NCBI RefSeq assembly: GCF_006569185.2
Contig: NZ_VIGC02000003.1
Span: forward strand, 62,001 to 126,000
DNA: 64,000 nucleotides
Direction: 5' to 3'
Origin: Litorilinea aerophila
GTDB taxonomy: Bacteria; Chloroflexota; Anaerolineae; Caldilineales; Caldilineaceae
Part shown: in pieces, positions 27,891 through 35,909 of the stretch
How the letters are laid out: every line of letters starts with the position of its first letter
Numbering within the stretch: the first letter of the stretch is position 1
Notes under the pieces: model-generated
Database searches by the model: none
Told to the model about the DNA's origin: nothing
Seen by the model: the letters and a program-made list of their open reading frames with translations, nothing else
Translations under genes and position numbers: made by a program

Positions 27891-30800
27891 TCAGTGGCTG
27901 ACCTGGCCGCTGACACAGGCGATGTGGGTACCCTGGAAGAGGTTCGCCGTCATCTCCGCGCAGTGGGTCCAGTTGCCCGGCATGTGGCCGGCCTGGGCCC
28001 CAAAGCGGATGGTGTGGCTGCCTCCCGGTGCCCCAGGCTGGCTGACGATGGCCACCTCGAAATCGCCGTGGGGATAGGACGGCCGGGGTGGGGTGCCGGT
28101 TCCGTTGAAGTAGACGGTCACGCCGGCGTTGCCAAAGGCATTCTCCGCCCCCACCGTCAGGTTGCCCCGGTTCCCCCGGGTGATGCTCGGCCCGTAGACG
28201 AAGCTGATGTCTTCCTCTGGGTGGGCGTCCTGCGCGGTGCCGATCCAGAGCTGGAAGGTGTTGCGTTCGTCCGCGGACTGGTAGTTGGGCACGTTTTCCC
28301 ACTCGATGACGATCCAGTTGTCCGCGCCATCGGTGAGGACATTGATCAGGATGCGGCCGCCCTGTTCCGGGTTCAGGTCGGTCCAGAAGGGGGCCAGGAC
28401 GTTGTTGGGCACGGCGGGATCGGGAAAGTCGCTGTTGATGTGCTGGACGTCGTCCGCGGTGCCGCCGCCCACCACCACGTAGCCGTTGGAGACGATGCCG
28501 ACGCGGCTATAGGTTTCCCCGCCGTAGAAGAAGCCGGGCACATTGAAATTGGCGATACTCTCGTCGGTGGCATTCACCACCACGCTGCCCCGAAAGCCAG
28601 CCAGGGGGACGTAGCCCGCCGGCGAGGCCGTGGGGCTGATGACGGCGCCGATCTGGGGCGGCGTGGCCGGGGGCAGGATGCCGCCAAAGCTGATGCCGTT
28701 GCCGTCCACGTTGGCCCCTTCCACCGTCTCCGGCAGGAGGGTGAGCTGGCGGGGCAGCCGGTCGACCACGGCCACGTGCGCCTCCGCAAAGCTCCGGTTG
28801 GTCAGGGTGAGGGTGCAGTCCGTCCGCTCCAGGCGGCTCAGGACGTTGGGGGTGCAGGCGGCCGTAAGGGTGACGACCGGCTGTCCCCGGACCAGGGTGA
28901 TGGGGAAGTCGTGGTGCTCCCGCCCGCGCTTGAAGTTGATGTTGGCGTGGCGCACCTCACCCAGGGGCACGGTGGACGCGTCCACCGTGATGGGGAGGAG
29001 CAGCTCGCTGTGGGGCTCGATCTGGATAACCTTGGGGATATCCACCTGGACATCGGGCGGCGCGTCCACCGTGAGCACCCAGACCCGTTTCTTGTCTGTC
29101 AGGTTGGCAATGCGTCGCTGGACGGTGATGCGCCCCGGCATGTCCGGCAGGAAGAGGCTGGGGTAGTTGGCATTCCACAGCTGATTCGCCAGGGTCCGAA
29201 ACTCATCGGCCGGGGCGTCGATGGTCAGGGTGGCGTCCCCGGCCCGGCCCAGGTTGAGACGCCCGGCCCCCCGGTCGAAGGGCGTGGCAGGGGTGCCGTC
29301 GGGCAGGACCACATTGGCCGTACGCGCGGTGGTCATCAGGGCGGACTTGATCTGGCCGGGCGTCCACTCGGGGTGGATGGCCTTGAGCAGCGCGGCGGCG
29401 CCTGCCACGTGGGGGCTGGCCATGGAGGTCCCCTGCAGGACCTGGAAGAGCTGGCCGGGCAGGCCGCCCAGCAGGGTGGCCGGCAAGGGCGTGTGGCCGG
29501 CCAGGATCTGGACGCCCGGCGCCACCAGGTCCGGCTTGTTGATGCCCAGGATTTGCTGGGAGCCGCCCCGGCTGCTGAAGGGGGCCACCACATCCCCCTG
29601 GGCCGCCGCGCGCGTGCCCGGCGTGAAGGTGGCATGGACGCTGCTGTGGCTTTGCAGGAACTGGATCAGCTGCTCGCCCGCGTCCGCCTCCAGGTGCACG
29701 GTGGGGATGAAGTGGTTGTCCGGGTTGACTCCCTGGGGCGTGAGGTTGCGCAGGATCATGCCGGCGGCGCCCGCGTTGGCGGCGTGGTAGCTCTTGAGAA
29801 CCCGGGCGCTGCTGCCCCGGTTACAGACCACGATGGCGCCGGCCGGGACCGGACCCATGGCGGCGCTGCAGCGGCCGCCCACCTCGCCCGGGGTGGCCGG
29901 ATCGTCGGCCAGCACCACGGGGGCCGGCGCGAGGATGCCGGGCGTCACGCTGGCACCGGTGAGCTGGAGGGTGTCGCCGTTGTCGGCCACCAGCAGCAGG
30001 GTGCTGACGAAGGCCCGGTCGGTGCTGCTGGCCCCCACCGTGGTGACCCACGGTCCCCGGTGTTCCACCGTATCCGCCTGGGGGCCGTCGTTGCCGGCCG
30101 AGGCGGCCACGAAGATGCCCTGTTCGTAGGCGTTGAGCAGGGCCAGCTCCACCGGATCCCGGTACGGCGAGGCTCCGCCGCCGATGGACAGGTTGATCAC
30201 GTCCACCTTATCCCGGATGGCCTGCTCGATGGCGGCGATGATATCGCTCTGATAGCAGCCCTGGTCCGCGCAGACCCGATAGGCGACGATGTGGGCCCGA
30301 GGGGCCACGCCGGAGACGGTGCCGAAGGGCAGGCCGAAGATGCTGGCGCTGACGCCGGCGTTGCCAGCCGCAATGGAGGCCGTGTGGGTGCCGTGGCCGT
30401 TGTCGTCCCGGGCAGAGTCGAACTCGTCGGGCAGGAGGCCGATGACCGTTTTGTAGGTCTCCAGGTAGGTGTAGGCGCCGATCAGCTTGTTGTTGCAGGC
30501 GAAGGGCGCGTCGTCCGGGTTGGCGCCCATATTGCCGAAATCGCAGGTATTGCGCGGGGGCGCGTCGCCGAAGCCGTTGGCGCCGGGCCGCACCGGGGGA
30601 GGCGGGTAGGGCTTGCCGGACGGGTCCGGATCGGCGAAGGATGGATGTTCAGGCCAGATGCCCAGATCCAGGACGCCGATGGTGACGTGTTCGCCGGCGT
30701 TGCCCTGCCCGCCCAGCATCTGCCAGGCCACCGGTGCGCCGATGAAGCGGGGGCTTGCGTCGGTGTCGGGCTCCACCAGCCTGTCCAGGTACAAGGCCTG

Positions 30801-31340
30801 GACGCCCTGGATCTCCTCCAGGATGGGCAGGCGTTCCTCCGGCACCACCAGGGAGGCGCCCCGGAAAGCCCGTTCGTAGCGGTGGATGACGGCCCCTCCC
30901 ACCTGGGCTGCCAGTTGCTCGGCGTCGATGGATTCATCCAGCACCACAATGACGCTGGCCTGCTGCAACCCGCCTCCGCCGGACGCCACGGCCGCCGCGA
31001 TGGGCTCCGGCTTGGGGCGAGTCTGGACATCCTCCGGCTGGAGGGGGGCGGACTCATCGGGCTCCAGCCGGGACGGGTCCACCGGGTGGGTGGGGGTGGG
31101 CTGGGGCGTCGGCTCGGGGGTGGTGGTGGGCGTCGGCGTCGGTTCAGGCGTTTCGGGGGTGGGCGAGGGTTCCTGGGTGGGGGTGGGTTCAGGCGTCTCT
31201 GGGGGGGGCTCTGCCAATTCCCCCTGGATAACCAGGGGCAAAAACAGGGCGCTGTTTGGATCTGCCTGGGCATAGAGGCCTGGTTGGCCGGCCATCAGGA
31301 GCAGGGCCAGCACCAGGAGCAAATGTGGGATGATGCGCAT
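27891..31340 (-). CDS. Secreted S8 subtilisin-like serine protease with PA domain and Thr-Pro-rich linker
   Basis: 1149 residues. A signal peptide (MRIIPHLLLVLALLLMAGQP) is followed by the segment SALFLPLVIQGE and a Thr/Pro/Glu-rich linker (about 50-90). An inhibitor-I9-like prodomain (about 130-190) and the S8 catalytic domain follow. The catalytic residues are Asp225 (GVLDLGIWPEHP), His319 (GHGTHTAS) and Ser639 (GTSMASPH); Asn is in ASAGNDGP. A PA domain lies between His and Ser (about 480-590). The C-terminal ~480 residues form beta-rich domains, including a DUF11-like stretch (CTLTLTNRSFAEAHVAVVDRLPRQL). It is an extracellular broad protease by family; the substrate is unknown. It is single, with its own upstream AT-rich region. 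Confidence 0.92.
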   Translation of the reverse strand: MRIIPHLLLVLALLLMAGQPGLYAQADPNSALFLPLVIQGELAEPPPETPEPTPTQEPSPTPETPEPTPTPTTTPEPTPQPTPTHPVDPSRLEPDESAPLQPEDVQTRPKPEPIAAAVASGGGGLQQASVIVVLDESIDAEQLAAQVGGAVIHRYERAFRGASLVVPEERLPILEEIQGVQALYLDRLVEPDTDASPRFIGAPVAWQMLGGQGNAGEHVTIGVLDLGIWPEHPSFADPDPSGKPYPPPPVRPGANGFGDAPPRNTCDFGNMGANPDDAPFACNNKLIGAYTYLETYKTVIGLLPDEFDSARDDNGHGTHTASIAAGNAGVSASIFGLPFGTVSGVAPRAHIVAYRVCADQGCYQSDIIAAIEQAIRDKVDVINLSIGGGASPYRDPVELALLNAYEQGIFVAASAGNDGPQADTVEHRGPWVTTVGASSTDRAFVSTLLLVADNGDTLQLTGASVTPGILAPAPVVLADDPATPGEVGGRCSAAMGPVPAGAIVVCNRGSSARVLKSYHAANAGAAGMILRNLTPQGVNPDNHFIPTVHLEADAGEQLIQFLQSHSSVHATFTPGTRAAAQGDVVAPFSSRGGSQQILGINKPDLVAPGVQILAGHTPLPATLLGGLPGQLFQVLQGTSMASPHVAGAAALLKAIHPEWTPGQIKSALMTTARTANVVLPDGTPATPFDRGAGRLNLGRAGDATLTIDAPADEFRTLANQLWNANYPSLFLPDMPGRITVQRRIANLTDKKRVWVLTVDAPPDVQVDIPKVIQIEPHSELLLPITVDASTVPLGEVRHANINFKRGREHHDFPITLVRGQPVVTLTAACTPNVLSRLERTDCTLTLTNRSFAEAHVAVVDRLPRQLTLLPETVEGANVDGNGISFGGILPPATPPQIGAVISPTASPAGYVPLAGFRGSVVVNATDESIANFNVPGFFYGGETYSRVGIVSNGYVVVGGGTADDVQHINSDFPDPAVPNNVLAPFWTDLNPEQGGRILINVLTDGADNWIVIEWENVPNYQSADERNTFQLWIGTAQDAHPEEDISFVYGPSITRGNRGNLTVGAENAFGNAGVTVYFNGTGTPPRPSYPHGDFEVAIVSQPGAPGGSHTIRFGAQAGHMPGNWTHCAEMTANLFQGTHIACVSGQVSH

Positions 31341-32033
31341 CCTCTTCTCCCTTCGGGTGTTAATAATTACGGATCGATCGGCGGTGCTCTGGATTCACCC
31401 CACACGGCCCATCCGGCTCCAAAACTGGATGGGGGACGGTGCTGCTGGTACAATAGTCCCTGACTTTGGCCGCCAGGCGTGGTGTGGTTGGTGCTGACGG
31501 ACGGCCCGCTGCCGGCGTATGAAGGGCGCGGCAGTGCCAGGGCTGGGGGAATTTCACGAAATTATAGCGGTTTTGGGGTGGCCGTTCAAGCGGTTGATGG
31601 GCTAAAATTTAAACGATTTGGCTACGATTCTTGCACACGAACGAGTGCTTCGAAATCGAATGTGTCTGTTGGTCAGGTCAGGCCGGGCAGGCTGGGGGGC
31701 GTCTCCGGGAGGCCAGCGGGCGTGGGGCCAGCTTCTGCCCTGTTTTGACGCCTGCTGTTCTGTCCCATATAATCTCTTGCCATCCCTGTCTGTTTGCAAG
31801 ATCTTCCGTCCGGCGCGCCCTGGGCAGCTATGGTGGCCGGTTAAGAAGGGGAAGCGTCCTGCGGGGAGGGTCAGGGAGGGGGATGGACATCTTCGGCAAC
31901 GACAGCAACGGCGCCTGTCACGCTGTTCGCCTCCGGTAAATGCCAGGGGGCGAAGCGACATACCTTAAAATATCCTTTCTTTTCTTTCGACTGGAGCCTT
32001 GACGCTCAACTGGATCAGGAGAATCGATTTCAT
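31341..32033. other. 693-bp intergenic region with a strong promoter and long leader
   Basis: It separates the divergent subtilase and fabF. The first ~230 bp hold the subtilase upstream region and AT-rich patches (31560-31620). A near-consensus promoter occurs at 31745-31773, followed by about 255 nt up to fabF. No protein-like frame is convincing; several short frames lack sites and protein-like composition. No known riboswitch motif recognised. Confidence 0.6.
31745..31773 (+). promoter_or_regulatory. Near-consensus sigma-70 promoter upstream of fabF
   Basis: TTGACG (31745-31750), a 17-nt spacer and TATAAT (31768-31773). This is the best promoter match I found in the window. Transcription would start near 31780, leaving an unusually long leader before fabF, or a separate short RNA. 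Confidence 0.7.
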
Positions 32034-33269
32034 ATGACTCGAGTTTTTGTGACCGGCCTGGGTGCCATATCACCCATCGGCAACGACGTGGAGACCTACT
32101 GGCAGAATCTGCTTGCCGGCAAATCGGGGGCAGGGCGGGTCATGCAGTTCGATCCGGGGGATATGCCCTACAACATCGCCTGCGAGGTGAAGGACTTTGA
32201 TCCGGCCGACTACATGGACCGCAAGCTGATCCGCCGCACTTCCCGCTCGACCCAGTTTGCCATCGCGGCCAGCAAGCAGGCCCTGGCCGACGCCGGCCTG
32301 GTGATCGACGAAACCAACCGGGACAACGTGGGCGTCATGATGGCCACGGGCGGCGGCGGTTTCACCGAGATCGAGGCAGCCACCATCACCATGATGGAGA
32401 AAGGCTGGCGCTCGGTGGGTCCGTTCGTGGTCCCCAACGCCATGTCCAACGCGGTAAGCTGCCTGGTTTCTATTGAAACCGGCGCCCGGGGACCGGTGAT
32501 GACCAGCACCGCGGCCTGCGCCAGCGGCCACTACTCCATCATCGAGGGCTATCACTTTCTGCAGCGGGGTGAGGCCGATGTGATCATCGCCGGGGGGACG
32601 GAGTCCGCCATCTCGCTGCTGACCATGTCGGCCTTTGGCCGCATGGGGCCCCTTTCCAGCCGGACCGATGACCCGGAACATGCCTGCCGGCCCTTTTCCA
32701 TCGACCGGGATGGCTTCGTCAGCGGTGAAGGAGCCTGTGTGTTGATTTTAGAGACGGAGGAACACGCCCGGCGGCGGGGGGCCCGTATCTATGCCGAGGT
32801 GCTGGGGGGGCGACTCACCGGCGACGCCTACCACATCACCGCGCCCGATCCCGAGGGGGATGGCGCGGCCCGGGCCCTGGTGGGCGCGGTCAAGAATGCC
32901 CGTCTCCGGCCCGAGGACATCGACGTGGTCTACGCCCATGGCACCGGCACCGTGCTCAACGACATCGGCGAGGCCAAGGCCCTGAAGCGGGCCTTCGGCG
33001 AGCATGTCTACGACATGAAGATCACCAGCATCAAGAGCATGATCGGCCATGGCCTGGGCGCGGCCGGTGCCCAATCCGCCGTGGCCGCGGTGCTCACCCT
33101 GCGCCATGGCATCGTGCCCCCCACCATCAACTACACGCCGGATCCGGAGATCGACATCCCCATCGTGGGCAATGTGGCCCAGGAGGTGGATGCCCGCTAC
33201 GCCATCGTGAACGCGTTCGGCTTCGGCGGCCAGAATGTGGTGGCGGTCTTCGGCCGGGTGGACGAATAG
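32034..33269 (+). CDS. fabF: Beta-ketoacyl-[acyl-carrier-protein] synthase II
   Basis: 411 residues, normal for KAS II. It condenses malonyl-ACP with acyl-ACP in fatty-acid elongation. The catalytic triad is visible: Cys162 (TAACASGHYS), His302 (AHGTGTVLND) and His339 (SMIGHGLGAAGAQSA), with the structural Lys in SIKSMIGH. The N-terminus (MTRVFVTGLGAISPIGNDVE) is typical. The usual GHTLGAAG box reads GHGLGAAG. It stands alone, without acpP or fabG, so a role in another polyketide-like condensation cannot be excluded. AGGAG lies 11 nt before the ATG. Confidence 0.93.
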   Translation: MTRVFVTGLGAISPIGNDVETYWQNLLAGKSGAGRVMQFDPGDMPYNIACEVKDFDPADYMDRKLIRRTSRSTQFAIAASKQALADAGLVIDETNRDNVGVMMATGGGGFTEIEAATITMMEKGWRSVGPFVVPNAMSNAVSCLVSIETGARGPVMTSTAACASGHYSIIEGYHFLQRGEADVIIAGGTESAISLLTMSAFGRMGPLSSRTDDPEHACRPFSIDRDGFVSGEGACVLILETEEHARRRGARIYAEVLGGRLTGDAYHITAPDPEGDGAARALVGAVKNARLRPEDIDVVYAHGTGTVLNDIGEAKALKRAFGEHVYDMKITSIKSMIGHGLGAAGAQSAVAAVLTLRHGIVPPTINYTPDPEIDIPIVGNVAQEVDARYAIVNAFGFGGQNVVAVFGRVDE

Positions 33270-33302
33270 GCCCGGCGGCAGGGGACAGGCATTCCGGGGG
33301 GG

Positions 33303-34289
33303 TCATTCTTCCCGCAGTTGCCGCCCCGTGTAGGCCAGGAAAACATCGCCCAGGCTGGGGCGGGCTACGCTGACCTCCCGGATCTGGAGGCCGCTCTCCA
33401 ACGCCTGGGCCACCAGGGTAGCCAGCCGCCGGCTGCCCTGGTCCACCCCCAACTGAAGTTGCCAGAGATCGTCGCCCTGGGCATGGTGATCGGCCCGGGT
33501 GACGAAGGGCAGGCCCTGGACCTGGGCCAGGAAGGCGGCGGGATCTCCCGCGGCCAGGATGTGGATCATGTCCGCCCCCATCTGGCCGATCAACTCGTCG
33601 GGGGTGCCCTCGGCAACCAGCCGCCCCTGGTCGATGATGCCCACCCGGTCGGCCAGGGCCTCCGCCTCCTCCATGTAGTGGGTGGTCAGCACCAGGGTCA
33701 GCCCCTGCTCGGCCCGCAGGCGGCGGACATAGTCCCAGATGTGGGCCCGGTTCTGGGGATCCAACCCCTGGGTGGGTTCATCCAGGAAGAGCACCTCGGG
33801 TGCCGTCATGAGGCCCCGGGCCAGCTCCAGGCGGCGCTTCATCCCGCCGGAATAGGTGCCGCTTCGGCGGTCGAGTACGTGGCTCAACTCCACCAGTTCG
33901 GCCAGCTCGACGATACGCCGGTGGCGTTCGGCCGTGGCCAGCCCGTAGAGCCGCCCGTGGAAGTCCAGGATCTGCCGGCCGGTCAGCTCCTGATCCAGCA
34001 CCACCTCTTGAAAGGTGACGCCGATGCGGCGTCGAACCTGGGCCGGGTGGGTCACCACGTCGAAGCCGGCCACCTGGGCCCGGCCCTGGCTGGGCAGGAG
34101 CAGGGTCGTCAAGATGGAGAGGGTGGTCGTCTTGCCGGCGCCGTTGGGCCCCAGCAACGCATAAATTTCCCCGCGCGCCACCCGTAGATCGATGCCCCGC
34201 ACCGCGTGGACTTCCTGGCCGTCGGCCATGGAGTAGCGCTTCTCCAATCCCTGGGTTTCAATGGCATATCCCGTTTGCATGGTCGTCAT
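33303..34289 (-). CDS. DrrA-type ABC transporter ATP-binding protein, no permease adjacent
   Basis: 328-residue ABC ATPase. Walker A is [16 protein letters not shown], the signature motif [15 protein letters not shown], Walker [14 protein letters not shown], with the switch His in LTTHYMEE. The C-terminal ~90 residues ([18 protein letters not shown]...) form the small regulatory domain of the daunorubicin-resistance (DrrA/CcmA) subfamily. These ATPases energise ABC-2-type exporters of drugs, lipids or polysaccharides. The genes on both sides are unrelated and no ABC-2 permease is in the neighbourhood, so the partner must be encoded elsewhere. Start 34289, with an alternative at 34280. Confidence 0.9.
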   Translation of the reverse strand: MTTMQTGYAIETQGLEKRYSMADGQEVHAVRGIDLRVARGEIYALLGPNGAGKTTTLSILTTLLLPSQGRAQVAGFDVVTHPAQVRRRIGVTFQEVVLDQELTGRQILDFHGRLYGLATAERHRRIVELAELVELSHVLDRRSGTYSGGMKRRLELARGLMTAPEVLFLDEPTQGLDPQNRAHIWDYVRRLRAEQGLTLVLTTHYMEEAEALADRVGIIDQGRLVAEGTPDELIGQMGADMIHILAAGDPAAFLAQVQGLPFVTRADHHAQGDDLWQLQLGVDQGSRRLATLVAQALESGLQIREVSVARPSLGDVFLAYTGRQLREE

Positions 34290-34531
34290 CCTGCCTGATG
34301 CCGCCTTTCACCGGGGTGAACTTCCTGGCGGCGTAGCACTTTGCTCCCCTCACGCTCCTGCCCCCCGGCGGGGAAGGGACTCGGGGCCGAACTGTCACCA
34401 AGGGGGTATCTTACGGCAAGACGGGCGTCCGGGCCAATTGGGCGGTGGATCAATCCGGATTCCAGGCCGGTGGGGTGGAACCCGGCGGAGGGCAGGTAGC
34501 CGAAAGCGGCACATTCCGGTATCATGGAGCC

Positions 34532-35140
34532 ATGAACGCCGTGCCCGTAGAACCGGAGAATCGGGAACTGATCCAACGCTGCCTGGCCGGGGATGGCCAG
34601 GCCTGGCAGGCCCTGGTGGAGCGGTACGCCCGTCTGGTCCACTCCATCCCCGTGCGCTATGGTCTGACGCCCCAGGAGGTGGACGACGTGGGGCAGGAGG
34701 TCTTCCTGGCCCTGGCTCAAAGCCTGCACCAGCTGGACGATCCGGAACGGCTGCCCGCCTGGCTCATCACCACCACCCGCCGCGTCTGCTGGCGGCTCTT
34801 GCAGCGGCGGCGCCGGGAACAGCCGGGGGCCGCGGCCGACATCATGGAGGTGCCCCTGGAGGCCAGCCTGGACAGCCCTTCGTCCGCCCGGGTACCCTCC
34901 ATGAGCGAACTGCTGGCCGGCTGGAGTCGCCAGGAGCTGCTCAGCCAGGGCCTGGAACGACTGCCGCCCCGCTGCCGGGAGCTCCTCACCCTGATCTTCC
35001 TGGACCCGGAGGAGCCCTCCTACGAGGAGATCGCGGCGCGCTTGGGCATGGCGGTGGGCAGCATTGGACCCACCCGCGGCCGTTGCCTGCGCCAGTTGCG
35101 GGCTGTGCTGGAGAGCCTGGGCTTCGATGGATCCTTCTGA
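34532..35140 (+). CDS. ECF-type RNA polymerase sigma factor
   Basis: 202 residues from the ATG at 34532 (MNAVPVEPEN); the in-frame upstream extension has non-protein-like composition. Region 2 is at about residues 10-75 (ALVERYARLVHSIPVRYGL... DDVGQEVFLALAQSLHQL), followed by a linker and region 4 (about 130-195), with the helix-turn-helix PSYEEIAARLGMAVGSIGPTR. It lacks membrane or extra domains. It is followed by a soluble zinc anti-sigma-like gene and a TPR-CHAT protease gene, which together resemble a regulatory operon. Probably autoregulated, though no matching promoter could be identified by eye. Confidence 0.9.
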   Translation: MNAVPVEPENRELIQRCLAGDGQAWQALVERYARLVHSIPVRYGLTPQEVDDVGQEVFLALAQSLHQLDDPERLPAWLITTTRRVCWRLLQRRRREQPGAAADIMEVPLEASLDSPSSARVPSMSELLAGWSRQELLSQGLERLPPRCRELLTLIFLDPEEPSYEEIAARLGMAVGSIGPTRGRCLRQLRAVLESLGFDGSF

Positions 35141-35182
35141 CGATCTCATGTATTTTGGAGCGGCCGGCTCGCCTCTTTTGGA

Positions 35183-35210
35183 GTGAATCCCGGCAGAAGT
35201 TCGCCGCCGG
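35183..35210 (+). mobile_element. Half copy of the MITE-like palindromic element
   Basis: GTGAATCCCGGCAGAAGTTC followed by GCCGCC matches the TAAATCCCGG end of the family and its inner inverted-repeat arm. The opposite end is missing. It lies in the gap between the sigma factor and the zinc protein gene. Confidence 0.6.
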
Positions 35211-35294
35211 TTTGGGGGTACGCCTGTCACGCGCTCTTGCGTGACATGGCATGTAGTCATGCACCCTTGTTTTTTGTGTTACAGCCGGAGACCC

Positions 35295-35909
35295 ATGGCC
35301 GATACCCACCTGGACCTGGAACGACTGCTCGTCCATATTTTCGATCATGACCCCTGGACGCCCCAGGAGGCGGAACACCTGGCCGCTTGCCCTTCCTGTC
35401 GGGCGCAGGTGGACGCCCTTCGGCGTCTGCACGAGGAGCTGGAGGTGGCCCGACGTAGCCAGCCCTCGCCCACGGCCCTCCGCCGTTATCAGCAACTGTT
35501 CCAGCAGGTGCAGACCGGCGGGCAGAGTGCCCCCTCGTGGTGGCAGTGGCTCCGCGCCCGGCTGGCCTGGGATAGCCGCCAGCAACCCGCCCTGGCCGGG
35601 GTACGAGGGGCGGCCGGGGGCAGCTACCGGCTGCTCTACACCACCCCCCGGGTCGAGGTGGAGCTTTTGGTCACCCCGACTGGCGCCCGTCGCCAGCTCG
35701 ACGGCGACATCCTGGCCGAGCCCGGCCCGGATCCCATCACCCCGGCCCTGATTGAACTGGTGGATGCCTCGGATCTGCCGGCGCTGGCGGTGGAAAGCGA
35801 CCAGGAGGGCCGTTTTCGCCTGGTGGAGGTGCCCACCGGCCGCTATCGCCTGACCATCACGCCCCCGGCTGGCGCCCCGATCCAGATCGATGAACTGGAC
35901 ATCACATGA
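35295..35909 (+). CDS. Putative soluble zinc-binding anti-sigma factor
   Basis: 204 residues, started at the ATG 35295 (MADTHLDLERLL). The N-terminus has the ZAS zinc motif His28-x3-Cys32-x2-Cys35 (HLAACPSC) typical of anti-sigma factors. No membrane helix is found. The C-terminal half is beta-rich with a carboxypeptidase-regulatory-like pattern (ESDQEGRFRLVEVPTGRYRLTI). Family knowledge suggests that it holds the upstream ECF sigma factor inactive in the cytoplasm and releases it on a signal. Its end overlaps the CHAT protease gene by 4 bp, so the two are translationally coupled. A structural zinc protein without anti-sigma activity is the alternative. Confidence 0.78.
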   Translation: MADTHLDLERLLVHIFDHDPWTPQEAEHLAACPSCRAQVDALRRLHEELEVARRSQPSPTALRRYQQLFQQVQTGGQSAPSWWQWLRARLAWDSRQQPALAGVRGAAGGSYRLLYTTPRVEVELLVTPTGARRQLDGDILAEPGPDPITPALIELVDASDLPALAVESDQEGRFRLVEVPTGRYRLTITPPAGAPIQIDELDIT

